Positions 8,136 through 16,020 of a stretch of DNA of 16,374 nucleotides are shown piece by piece. Under the pieces are notes generated by a model. That model was not told where the DNA came from and searched no databases. It saw nothing but the letters and a program-made list of their open reading frames with translations. The translations under genes and the position numbers were made by a program. The DNA is taken from positions 1 to 16,374 of the forward strand of contig JAGRAK010000013.1 of the NCBI GenBank assembly GCA_020434645.1, written 5' to 3'. Source of the DNA: Bdellovibrionales bacterium (lineage in GTDB: Bacteria > Bdellovibrionota > Bdellovibrionia > Bdellovibrionales > UBA1609). Every line of letters begins with the position of its first letter. Position 1 is the stretch's first letter.

Positions 8136-10768
8136 AGCCAATCCATTCGAAATTGATCTTTTGTCTCAGCGCAAACAATTGGTAAATAAAGAGCATTTTT
8201 AAATTCTACTGGAGCTTGGGAGGCGCACTTATCTGGTATAGCCCAACTCTGAGTATAGCCCTTGGTCATAATATCAATATAATTTGTGCTAATTCGAGTT
8301 CCATCTACGACAAGTGCTACATTTTGATTTAAATAAGCTTGAGAAATTGTGCTGAGTTGGTCGCGCATGCCTAAAAAGTCAAATCTATCTATGAGCAGCT
8401 TTTCTTGAGTGAGAATTTTACCAGACTGGTCATAGTCAATAAACCAGAGATAGGCAAAAGTACGAAGAATAAGTCGGTGACCATTTGGAGTTTCAATCAT
8501 AGCCATGGCTTTCATTAATGGATCGTGCAAATCGGGCTGTTGAAAGCGAAGACTATGACTCCCAATAATATAACCACGATATTCATAGGGTGTGATAAAA
8601 AGATGAACTACCACGTCTTCAGAGCCCAGAACGTTTTGTTGGCCTGACCCATCCCAGAGTAGATGATCGAGGTTGGCATAGCTTGCTTTTTGGCTGTCAA
8701 TATCTACCCAGACTGTCTTGCCCTCAATTTTTACTAGCAGATTGCCCTTAATATAATGAAGAACCTCGTAACTAGGGGTGTAGCGGAGGCCTAAATCTTT
8801 AGCCCACAATTTTGGATTCTCTGAAATATGAGCCTGATAGTGCCAAACCCCATCGAGATGAGTTGGAGTGAGTGTAAAAAAATGTCTATCAAAACGAATT
8901 GTGCTGTCTTCCCATGGCGATTCTGGCTTAGGAGTGAAACCAGTGTTGATAAATTTTAAAATAGGGGCTGTGTTTTTTTGAGCTATCACTTCAAAACTAT
9001 CATAATTGATTGTGCAAAGTTCGGGGCGGTATATTATAGGTTCAAATATCGGCTGTAAATTTTCGTCATAAAACTCATAGAGTAGGTGTTTCTTTTCACA
9101 AAGTGACTCTTTTATAAAGTCGTTTTTACCGTTCTGGTTAAGGTCAGCTTGCCAAATTCGTAGTCGCTTGCATTCACCACTTTGAGGGAGAGTGCCGATG
9201 ATTTTATTTTCATAGAATAAAGAAAGCTCTTTTTCTCCAGCGATTGTGTAAATAGGTTGCGGATTCATATTGTTAACGGTGGGAACAGTTACGAGTCGAC
9301 TCATGGCTCCGACAGACCGTTGCAGAACGATTGGGGTGCTTTGAGAAATTTTCCATGAAAATTCTGGAGTGGGCAATGAGTGTAGGAGTTTAGGTAAAAT
9401 ATTATAAGTTTGCTTGCCTATAGATATGCTACAAGGCAGGTGCTTTAGTGTTGTGTTCTGTAGAGTGCCTGAAATTAAAACATTAATACTTTCACCTTTC
9501 TTGAGCTCTATAGTGGGACCAGAATGACTTTGAAGAGACGAGTCCTGGCAGGTCGTATAAAATGCAAATTTTCTAGTTGAAGCACTAGCAAAATTCACAA
9601 CTTTAATCGACATGCTAAAGTTATTATGTGGATCAAGCGTGACTTGGGTTAAATTTTTAAGTACAGGCCATACTGTTTCTTCTGATCTAGACAATAAGGC
9701 TTTGTCGACATGAAAAAGGCCGCGTAGTCCTGCTGATTTTAAATTTTCATCAGCAGAGTGCAAGAGTTTTTCATATACAAGATCTCTATTTTGTTTTTTG
9801 TCTTGGCTAAGTAAAAAAGAAAAGACTGCTGTTAAAATAGGTGCGGCTTGTGATGTACCACTTTTATAGTCAAAGCCTTTTTTTGAATAATATAGAGGGG
9901 GGATAGACATAGGAATTGTGCTGAATATTTTTTCACCTGGCGCATAGAAATCCACTTGAGAGCCACGATTAGAAAATTGAGCAATAGAGCCATCAGGCCT
10001 TAGCGCCCCTACACATATAATACCTTCAATTCGACAAGGCCATGGGGTCGCAGATTGCGCACTATTGCCTGACGCGGCAATTATAGTGATGCCAGAATCA
10101 AGCGCTCTGGCAATTGTGTCAGATAGTTTTCTTGTCATGACATCTTTGGGCCATCCAACGCTGAGATGTATGACATCTACTTTTTTTGCAAGAGCGTATT
10201 CAAATGATTTTTCTAACCTGACAGACAGAGGTTGAAGTTTATCATTTGATGAAATGGTCTCATTTGGAGCAAATACTTTCATTGGTATAATTTTTATTTT
10301 GTTAGAATGTTTTTTCAATATTGATGAAATAATACCGGCCACATGTGTTCCATGACCATCTTCATCGTCTGGACGATTATTATCGCTAACGAAGTTCCAG
10401 CCAACGCAGTCGCCCGAGTAGCCATTACTGTCATGATCTATAGCCTCTTCTTGTGGAGGTATAATTTGTCCGTCAAGACAGTCAGTTTTACTGAACTTTA
10501 GAAATTCAGTTAGCTCGGGATGGGCAATGTCTATGCCGCCATCAATAAGAGCAATAGTAATAGGCCTATTTGATGGCATGCTGTTAATAGTATCAAATCC
10601 CCAATCTAATTTCGGTGAGGCAATAAGAGTTTCGGTATGCAAGTCGTCAATATCCACCTGTATACTTTGACCACTTGGTTTTAAATACCACATTAGAGCA
10701 TCAGTACTTTCTGATGCATTTAATAACGAGCAACACAAAAAAATCGCGGTAGCAGTAATTATTTTCAT
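8117..10768 (-). CDS. Secreted subtilisin-family (S8) serine protease with long C-terminal extension
   Basis: An 883-residue endopeptidase. Residues 1-18 look like a signal peptide (MKIITATAIFLCCSLLNA), with only about 30-50 residues before the catalytic domain, so there is no recognisable I9 inhibitor propeptide. The S8 triad is clear: Asp76 in ALIDGGID, His139 in DGHGTHVAG and Ser306 in SGTSQAAP, with the oxyanion Asn235 in ASGNS. DHDSNGYSGD and GWNF (111-126) form an insert between Asp and His, with Cys97 and Cys121 possibly paired. About 530 residues follow the catalytic core; they are mostly beta-rich, and DLNQNGKNDF at 542-551 resembles the calcium-binding loop of FG-GAP/VCBS repeats. 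Two Cys at 245 and 252 may also pair. Its ATG overlaps the stop of the 998-residue upstream gene by one base (TAATG), so translation is probably coupled. The C-terminal region has no assigned function. Confidence 0.9.
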   Translation of the reverse strand: MKIITATAIFLCCSLLNASESTDALMWYLKPSGQSIQVDIDDLHTETLIASPKLDWGFDTINSMPSNRPITIALIDGGIDIAHPELTEFLKFSKTDCLDGQIIPPQEEAIDHDSNGYSGDCVGWNFVSDNNRPDDEDGHGTHVAGIISSILKKHSNKIKIIPMKVFAPNETISSNDKLQPLSVRLEKSFEYALAKKVDVIHLSVGWPKDVMTRKLSDTIARALDSGITIIAASGNSAQSATPWPCRIEGIICVGALRPDGSIAQFSNRGSQVDFYAPGEKIFSTIPMSIPPLYYSKKGFDYKSGTSQAAPILTAVFSFLLSQDKKQNRDLVYEKLLHSADENLKSAGLRGLFHVDKALLSRSEETVWPVLKNLTQVTLDPHNNFSMSIKVVNFASASTRKFAFYTTCQDSSLQSHSGPTIELKKGESINVLISGTLQNTTLKHLPCSISIGKQTYNILPKLLHSLPTPEFSWKISQSTPIVLQRSVGAMSRLVTVPTVNNMNPQPIYTIAGEKELSLFYENKIIGTLPQSGECKRLRIWQADLNQNGKNDFIKESLCEKKHLLYEFYDENLQPIFEPIIYRPELCTINYDSFEVIAQKNTAPILKFINTGFTPKPESPWEDSTIRFDRHFFTLTPTHLDGVWHYQAHISENPKLWAKDLGLRYTPSYEVLHYIKGNLLVKIEGKTVWVDIDSQKASYANLDHLLWDGSGQQNVLGSEDVVVHLFITPYEYRGYIIGSHSLRFQQPDLHDPLMKAMAMIETPNGHRLILRTFAYLWFIDYDQSGKILTQEKLLIDRFDFLGMRDQLSTISQAYLNQNVALVVDGTRISTNYIDIMTKGYTQSWAIPDKCASQAPVEFKNALYLPIVCAETKDQFRMDWLKLGSR

Positions 10769-13764
10769 TATATCGCCTTTAGTGAGATCCAGTTGCCAAG
10801 AAGTTCACCTTCAAGGATACCTGTGTTTGACATAATTTTTTCGGACGGCATTTGATGGAGAGGGAGCGGCAGCGCGCCAGTTACGTCTGTGAATATAGGA
10901 GAATCTCCATTTTCTTCACCTTGTCTAAATCCATCAATTCGACCTTGTACGACCACATTGTCATGGCCAGCTATCGTTTTAAGTCCTTCAATAGTAATTG
11001 AATCCAGTAGTGACAATAGGAACTTGTGATACTTTTCAAGCAATGCGTCGTCATGATTGTTTTTTAATCTTTGAATGTCGGTGAGCATCTTCTTCCATTT
11101 CGAAACTATAAAAGAAACTCGTTTTTCAGTTATGTTTTGAATGCTAAAATTACGTATTAAATTATTTAGTTGAAGTTCATCCATAGCAATTAAGTTATTA
11201 GTCCCTTCTTGGGTGATGATTGTCGTAATTTGAATTCGATAAAGAAGTATAGCTGTAACGTCTTTAATACTGAGTTGTTCAAATAGATCAGACCCATATT
11301 CAGCATTTATTTCTTTTACCATTTTTCTTAAGCGTGACCTGTCAGCGCGCCAGCCATTAAATATACGTTCATATTTTGTGATAATGCGTTCATCGGATGC
11401 TTCACTGACAAATACACTGTTTTTGGCACGTCCGCCCAAGGTGAAGCCTGGGTTTAAAGCTGGTGACATATCAATATTTAAGGTGCTGCTTTTTAGCATT
11501 TTACTAATAATTTCGTTCAGCGTTTCTATTGCAAAGTTTTCTTTATCTATTCCCTTGGTGACAGAGTCATAGCGTCTTTGTATTTCGATATCATCGCCAC
11601 CTTCTGCGTGATGTGCTTGTATGTCATCGTTAGAGCCGATTTTATTTTTCTTAAAGAAGAAAAACTGAAATGCTTTTAACTTTTCTTTAATTTTATGTTC
11701 GATTATATGTGGCTTCACAATCTCTTGTAGTGCCTTATGATTGGTGGCGAGCAGGCTTGCGCGAAAGGCTTTCAAAGTATCTACCGACGTTTTGCTGGCC
11801 TGCAATTCAATTGGATAGTAGTGGGTCTCGACATTAATTTTACTCCAGTTACCTTGAAATCTTACAACAGGGACTGCAGCATTTAAGCCAAATGACATGA
11901 CCATTTGCAGAGATCTTCCGTAGTCTTGATAAATATGAAAAGTGTTTTCGTTAGCACGAAAAAGATGAAAACGAGAAAGCATAACGCGGCTGGTACTGAA
12001 GTTTGTGTACATCTCAACTAAATCACCACTTCCCACTATCCATTCAGATAAATTGGCACTGGCTTGAACTCCGAAAGAAGGCACGATTGAGTCGGTAACT
12101 ACAAATGATTCGCCAATACCCATAGATTTTTTTAGTGCCTCAATTACAGTAGTAATTCTAGCCGCTTGATCTTGTGAGTCTGTAGTCGTCAGTTCGTCTA
12201 TGTTTTCAGCTATTTTATTTAGTAGAGCCGGTACGATTAAATTTTTGTAGGGCTCTTTCATTGATTTTTTAAGAGATTGCACTGGCTTAATATGTGAGTA
12301 GAGACGTTGTAAGGTTAAAGATGTTTTGCCAAATACTTTTACAGGGACGGGCAGTCCTTCTATGCCAAGTAGAATTCCCGCATCAAAATTAAATCCAATA
12401 TTGTCGACAAGTTGCACTTTATGACTTGTGCCTAGGTATGAACCGGTCACGATATCCCGCGATAATATGGTGCTACCGTGTACAGATGGGATTACCACAG
12501 TGTTTACGGGTTGAAATGATTTATTCTTACTCATCACTTCACGCATTTTATCTTCATAGAGTTTGTCATCTTGTGTAGATATCAGTTTATTGATGCCAGT
12601 TAAGGCGTATTGAAATATCTGATCCTGTATACGCGAAAAAACATAGGCACCCATTTCTGAAGTGCTAAAGGGTGACTCTGGGTCACCAAATGAATAACGG
12701 CTGGCATACCCATCAAAAAATTCTGTTTCGATTTCGCCGTCTACAAGGTCTGAGCTATACGATATATTGGGATTAAAAGAAATATTTTGAAACTCAGGCT
12801 CGATTTTAAACAATAGATTCATATCATTTCTTCTCGAAATAATCTTTTCTGTTAGCAGTAATTCTACGGGTTTTGGGTAGTAGGCTAAGCGAACAATTTC
12901 TTCAATGTCGTGACGATTTAATTTTGCGATTCTTCTCATTATCCATTTTGCATCTTCGAAGCTAGTGTCATACTCACGTTCCACGTCAAGGGTGTGGTAA
13001 AGTTTTACTTGATTCATAATAACGCGACCAGCTTGCCAAGGCATTAAGTTGACTGATTCTGGCGTATCCACTAATGCAATGGCCACATATGGTGCTCGAA
13101 GTAGTCGTCGCCCTCTGTGAACACCTCGGTTCATGATCCCGAGTGCCAGGTTATAAATTTCGGACTCTGGTGTCAGCACGAGTGCGTCTTGAAGATCAAT
13201 AGTGAGATTATTGTCGTGCAATATAAATCGATCTTTACTGCCAAGTAGTTGATCTTTCATTTCTTCAATAAACAAATCATGATCGATGCTATTATTAAAT
13301 GTCACCCTTAGTGTCGGCGTCCAACTAATGGGTGGCACATTGTAGCCAATTTTTTCTAGGATATTCTTTCTTAGTAAAATATTGTGCGCTTTTTTACTCA
13401 AGTAAATAATAAAATCATCTCCGTTTTTATTTTGAACAGTGAAGCGCAGAATACCAGTTCGGCTTTTTAATTCTCCAGTGAAAGTAACGGAGTCGTTGGG
13501 GCTTAATAATTCATTTTTCTTTATTGTGTTTTGTTCTGGTGACCACATGTTAGTCGTTTGATCGGGGTCAAGTAGGCTGATATCTAGACTTCCATTTAAG
13601 GCCGCTTCGTGTGCTTCTTCGGCAGAGAGTGGCAAATCTGTTGCCGCTTCAATCGAATAGAACTGCGGGATGAGACCAGGGATGGTTGTTTGTGCCACAG
13701 CTGGTTTGCCATTCAAGAAGACTAATAAACATATCAACAGAGAGAACTTGACCCCGATTTTCAT
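10768..13764 (-). CDS. Large exported protein of unknown family, cysteine-free when mature
   Basis: I do not recognise this 998-residue protein. A signal peptide is clear: MKIGVKFSLLICLLVF, then cleavage after Ala-Val-Ala at residue 24, with Gln25 as the new end. The only cysteine is inside the signal peptide, so the roughly 974-residue mature protein has none. The first half mixes beta strands with helices and has a basic patch (NRGVHRGRRLLRAPY, about residue 210). The middle is strand-rich (SFGVQASANLSEWIVGSG, then FSTSRVMLSRFHLF). Residues from about 690 to 920 are mostly charged helices that could form coiled coils. No transmembrane segment or catalytic motif is evident. GAGGA stands about nine bases before the ATG, inside the end of the upstream lipoprotein gene, and only three bases separate the two genes. 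The stop overlaps the protease start. Its position suggests a partner, carrier or substrate of the protease. Confidence 0.85.
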   Translation of the reverse strand: MKIGVKFSLLICLLVFLNGKPAVAQTTIPGLIPQFYSIEAATDLPLSAEEAHEAALNGSLDISLLDPDQTTNMWSPEQNTIKKNELLSPNDSVTFTGELKSRTGILRFTVQNKNGDDFIIYLSKKAHNILLRKNILEKIGYNVPPISWTPTLRVTFNNSIDHDLFIEEMKDQLLGSKDRFILHDNNLTIDLQDALVLTPESEIYNLALGIMNRGVHRGRRLLRAPYVAIALVDTPESVNLMPWQAGRVIMNQVKLYHTLDVEREYDTSFEDAKWIMRRIAKLNRHDIEEIVRLAYYPKPVELLLTEKIISRRNDMNLLFKIEPEFQNISFNPNISYSSDLVDGEIETEFFDGYASRYSFGDPESPFSTSEMGAYVFSRIQDQIFQYALTGINKLISTQDDKLYEDKMREVMSKNKSFQPVNTVVIPSVHGSTILSRDIVTGSYLGTSHKVQLVDNIGFNFDAGILLGIEGLPVPVKVFGKTSLTLQRLYSHIKPVQSLKKSMKEPYKNLIVPALLNKIAENIDELTTTDSQDQAARITTVIEALKKSMGIGESFVVTDSIVPSFGVQASANLSEWIVGSGDLVEMYTNFSTSRVMLSRFHLFRANENTFHIYQDYGRSLQMVMSFGLNAAVPVVRFQGNWSKINVETHYYPIELQASKTSVDTLKAFRASLLATNHKALQEIVKPHIIEHKIKEKLKAFQFFFFKKNKIGSNDDIQAHHAEGGDDIEIQRRYDSVTKGIDKENFAIETLNEIISKMLKSSTLNIDMSPALNPGFTLGGRAKNSVFVSEASDERIITKYERIFNGWRADRSRLRKMVKEINAEYGSDLFEQLSIKDVTAILLYRIQITTIITQEGTNNLIAMDELQLNNLIRNFSIQNITEKRVSFIVSKWKKMLTDIQRLKNNHDDALLEKYHKFLLSLLDSITIEGLKTIAGHDNVVVQGRIDGFRQGEENGDSPIFTDVTGALPLPLHQMPSEKIMSNTGILEGELLGNWISLKAI

Positions 13765-13767
13765 CGA

Positions 13768-14649
13768 TTATTCCTCGCCCAATACATAATCGTCGAAGAA
13801 TTTACCGATTTGCTCTACAGATGTTTTATTCACCTGTGCGGCAATACTCAGCATGTCTTCATATGATTTTTCTGTACCTTGCGATTTGTCTTTTAGAGCA
13901 TTTTCAATTTGACTCATGCTCACGCCGAGCGCGTCCATTGCAAAAATATTACTTTCGGCATCAGTTAATTCACGGACGTTGTCGAGCTTTTGATATCGAG
14001 TAACAAGTTTTGCTAACTCAGCTGCTCTTGTATTTGAAAGAGAGTATTCGCTAGTTAGTTTGTAAGTTACAAATTTTTCAGCGACATCTTCTTTTAGAGC
14101 TTCAAGTGTTTCTAGATCTTTTGACTGTGCATCTTTATTATCGAAAACAAAGCCACCACTGTGGTAGGTGTAGACATAGTGAGAGGTGTCGACCCAATAT
14201 GAATCTACATAATAAGTTTCAGTGTAAGATTCTGTAGTCCAGCACTCACAATACTCATCCCATACATCTTCGTAATAAGTTACGGTGTCATAAACATCAT
14301 TCCAGTATCCGGTTTCAACCCAAGTGCTTTGTTCATTTAAATTTCTGACAATATCCACACCGTCTACTGCGACGGCTAAGTATTGGTCGATTGTCGTCAT
14401 TGTTTTTTTATCAAATTTACTGACATTGTATGCGATGTACTCGCCAGTGACTTGATCTTGAAATACGGAGTATCCATCTATTTTGGTCTTGGCTTTTGTT
14501 ATTTTATATGGATGCCCTGTTTGATCCTCCAACAATGCTTCGAAAGCGCGAGCTTGTTTTTTTTGTTTTGAGCCGCCCCCACCCCCGTTGCATCCGACCG
14601 CTATAAAACTCAGACTTAAAATTAAGCTGAGTAAAACTTTATTCACCAT
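13768..14649 (-). CDS. Lipoprotein with a Tyr/Trp-rich acidic stretch
   Basis: A 293-residue protein of unknown function and first gene of the three-gene operon. The signal sequence MVNKVLLSLILSLSF ends in the lipobox IAVGC, so Cys20 should be lipidated; a glycine run (22-26) and a basic linker follow. Residues 110-162 are extraordinary: 17 of 53 are Tyr or Trp, mixed with Asp, Glu, Thr and Val in loosely repeated units such as YWNDVYDTVTYYEDVW and YYVDSYWVDTSHYVY, with a Cys-Glu-Cys at 134-136. The region after residue 175 is helical and charged (KDLETLEALKEDVAEKF). The ATG has a strong site, AAGGGGG, six bases upstream. I infer an envelope-anchored binding or scaffold role; the aromatic stretch could bind glycans or other surfaces, but nothing proves it. 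Confidence 0.85.
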   Translation of the reverse strand: MVNKVLLSLILSLSFIAVGCNGGGGGSKQKKQARAFEALLEDQTGHPYKITKAKTKIDGYSVFQDQVTGEYIAYNVSKFDKKTMTTIDQYLAVAVDGVDIVRNLNEQSTWVETGYWNDVYDTVTYYEDVWDEYCECWTTESYTETYYVDSYWVDTSHYVYTYHSGGFVFDNKDAQSKDLETLEALKEDVAEKFVTYKLTSEYSLSNTRAAELAKLVTRYQKLDNVRELTDAESNIFAMDALGVSMSQIENALKDKSQGTEKSYEDMLSIAAQVNKTSVEQIGKFFDDYVLGEE

Positions 14650-14654
14650 TGGTT

Positions 14655-14661
14655 CCCCCTT
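14655..14661 (-). promoter_or_regulatory. Strong ribosome binding site for the lipoprotein operon
   Basis: On the - strand AAGGGGG precedes the ATG by about five bases. This supports the start at 14649 and suggests good translation of the first gene. Confidence 0.65.
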
Positions 14662-14708
14662 GTTGGTTGTTTGGAGTTCTGTTTAAATTTTAGGCAAAGT
14701 TCTCCATT

Positions 14709-14723
14709 CTGCTTTTTGAGCAG
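14709..14723 (-). other. Small hairpin in the operon leader
   Basis: CTGCT and AGCAG form a five-base-pair stem with a five-base loop, about 60 bases upstream of the lipoprotein ATG and downstream of the predicted sigma-54 start. It has no following T run on the - strand, so it is not a terminator. It could affect message stability. Confidence 0.4.
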
Positions 14724-14794
14724 TTTAAAAAAACTTTGTTTGTACAAGATCTTCCGATGAACCCCTTGACGGAAATTTGCTACATTATGACCTT

Positions 14795-14811
14795 TAGCAA
14801 CTTCAGTGCCA
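14795..14811 (-). promoter_or_regulatory. Sigma-54 (RpoN) -24/-12 promoter for the three-gene operon
   Basis: The - strand reads TGGCAC, five bases, TTGCT. The known sigma-54 consensus is TGGCACG-N4-TTGC(A/T); all fixed positions match except the seventh (T instead of G). The GG and GC doublets are exactly 12 bases apart. Transcription would begin near 14785, leaving a leader of about 135 bases before the lipoprotein ATG. No comparable sigma-70 promoter is visible for this operon. Such promoters need an ATP-driven enhancer-binding activator, so the operon is probably switched on by a specific signal. Confidence 0.8.
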
Positions 14812-14825
14812 CATTTGTAAATTGT

Positions 14826-14849
14826 ATAAAACGGCGACGTAACGCGCCG
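14826..14849 (-). terminator. Rho-independent terminator after the nitrilase-family gene
   Basis: On the - strand CGGCG (14849-14845) pairs with CGCCG (14836-14832); two inner CG pairs and one bulge extend the stem, and TTTTAT follows. It sits about 115 bases after the nitrilase-family stop and just upstream of the sigma-54 promoter, so it would insulate that promoter from read-through. The T tract is short. Confidence 0.6.
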
Positions 14850-14901
14850 CTAAAGCGGTTAAAATAAATTTGAGAAATAATTTTAATAATTACGCGACGT
14901 G

Positions 14902-14925
14902 AACTGGAGGCGTTTTGCACCAGTT
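14902..14925. promoter_or_regulatory. Inverted repeat, candidate activator (enhancer) site
   Basis: AACTGG-N12-CCAGTT is a perfect six-base inverted repeat. Its centre lies about 128 bases upstream of the start predicted for the sigma-54 promoter, within the range usual for upstream activator sites. It has no adjoining T run on either strand, so it is not a simple terminator. The link to the promoter is an inference from position. Confidence 0.45.
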
Positions 14926-14965
14926 AAAAATGGTATTTCAAATTATTGGTATCAAAGAGGTCTGA

Positions 14966-15865
14966 TTATTTTAGAGGCAAATACCCGTAAGCAACACCTG
15001 TTGTTTGGCGAATATGCGATTGGGCTTTCCCTGATGGTTCAATTACGCCACTATCGGGAAAGTAATTTTGATTAGCGGCCAGCAAATAGGCATTCACCCA
15101 TTGGGCGCCCCGTGTGAAATAAGACCAGCCCGTATTGTATTGAGCCCACGATGTACTGAGCGCTAGTACATCTATTTTTTCGCGAGCATAATTGTCCATT
15201 GGGTGGGAGCCATAAACGTCTGAGCATATTACAAGGCCGACTCGTCCAAAATATTTATTGTTATAAATGGTGATGTCTTTGCCTGGAACAAGGTAGTCAG
15301 ATTCATTTTGGTACAAATGCATTTTGCTATATTTTGCGACAATTTCACCGTCAGGTCCGATGACCACCACCGTATTATGAAATACGGTTTTTGATTTTGA
15401 TATTTTATTTTCTTCAGCCATTCCGATATGAAGATAGATGCTATATTTTTTCGCTATTTTAGAAAAATAATCAGTTGTTTTACCCGGAATAGGTTCGGCA
15501 TATGGCGCAATCTCTTCAGGTTTTGTGAAGTTGTCATCTTCTTCTGAAAGCTCCGGTATGTCGGGATAACCCACGGTTGAAAATTCTGGAGCCAAAACCA
15601 TTTTAGCGCCATTATTTGCGGCATCATCAATGTAGCTCGCAATTCGTTCGCGATTTCTTTGCTTCCAGCTTTCAGCAATAGCTTCATCTTGAGTGAGGGG
15701 GGCATACCCAGGAGGAGCCCATTGAATAACGGCCACTTTGCCAAACTTATCTACTGGATAAAGGGTTGCATCTGGCTCAAAGATTTCTTCAATGGGCTTA
15801 ATTTCAGCATAAGAATTTGCTGTTAAAAGTAGTGCTGTACAAAAAATCCAAAATATTTTTCTCAT
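14966..15865 (-). CDS. Secreted carbon-nitrogen hydrolase (nitrilase superfamily)
   Basis: A 299-residue amidase-type hydrolase. The N-terminus MRKIFWIFCTALLLTANSYA is a signal peptide cleaved near residue 20, so the enzyme is exported; most nitrilase-superfamily enzymes are cytoplasmic. The Glu-Lys-Cys triad is complete: Glu94 in LAPEFSTVGYP, Lys181 in YSKMHLY and Cys214 in VICSDVYG. The domain starts at KVAVIQWAP (43-51). The late segment WVNAYLLAANQNY and the export signal recall the extracellular biotinidase/vanin branch, but I cannot place it firmly; an aliphatic amidase or N-carbamoyl hydrolase are alternatives. GGGGG lies about five bases before the ATG. A terminator follows 115 bases after the stop, so it is probably a single-gene unit separate from the sigma-54 operon. 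The gene on its other side is divergent. Confidence 0.85.
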   Translation of the reverse strand: MRKIFWIFCTALLLTANSYAEIKPIEEIFEPDATLYPVDKFGKVAVIQWAPPGYAPLTQDEAIAESWKQRNRERIASYIDDAANNGAKMVLAPEFSTVGYPDIPELSEEDDNFTKPEEIAPYAEPIPGKTTDYFSKIAKKYSIYLHIGMAEENKISKSKTVFHNTVVVIGPDGEIVAKYSKMHLYQNESDYLVPGKDITIYNNKYFGRVGLVICSDVYGSHPMDNYAREKIDVLALSTSWAQYNTGWSYFTRGAQWVNAYLLAANQNYFPDSGVIEPSGKAQSHIRQTTGVAYGYLPLK

Positions 15866-15882
15866 TATAGCCCCCGAGTTGA

Positions 15883-15899
15883 ATAGGTAGTGAACCTAT
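15883..15899. promoter_or_regulatory. Inverted repeat before the nitrilase-family gene
   Basis: ATAGGT-N5-ACCTAT is a perfect six-base inverted repeat about 18 bases upstream of the - strand ATG. It may be a hairpin in the leader or a small operator. No clear -35/-10 pair could be placed around it. Confidence 0.4.
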
Positions 15900-16020
15900 A
15901 TGGTTGTAGATGAAATAAGGCGACCAGAATTTCGATTAGTGAAAATGTTTCATATCTATATATTGTAAGTGACCGCTGAGGCCTATGTTTGTTAGCAATT
16001 GACATTAACGGGGCGGGTTA

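Larger units (their letters stand above)
14650..14965. other. 316-base intergenic regulatory region
   Basis: No coding sequence is supported here. Read along the - strand it holds, in order, an inverted repeat (14902-14925), an AT-rich tract (14861-14892), two overlapping hairpins including a terminator (14826-14858), a sigma-54 promoter (14795-14811), a leader hairpin (14709-14723) and the ribosome binding site of the lipoprotein gene. The heptamer GCGACGT occurs twice, at 14834 and 14894. Confidence 0.7.

Noticed and set aside
14766..14791. + strand TTGACG with TATGAC as a sigma-70 promoter
   Set aside because: The spacing is only 14 bases and there is no gene or small RNA signature downstream on the + strand before the converging nitrilase-family gene.
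14777..14800. Inverted repeat TTGCTA-N12-TAGCAA
   Set aside because: One arm is the -12 element of the sigma-54 promoter. The repeat may be coincidental, and there is no independent evidence of an operator.
14838..14925. Integron attC-like site suggested by paired TAAC/GTTA and palindromes
   Set aside because: The core sequences and stem layout do not match attC sites, and no integrase or cassette array is nearby.
15911..15926. Second sigma-54-like site upstream of the nitrilase-family gene on the - strand
   Set aside because: It reads TGGTCG-N5-TTTCA; the essential GC of the -12 element is missing.
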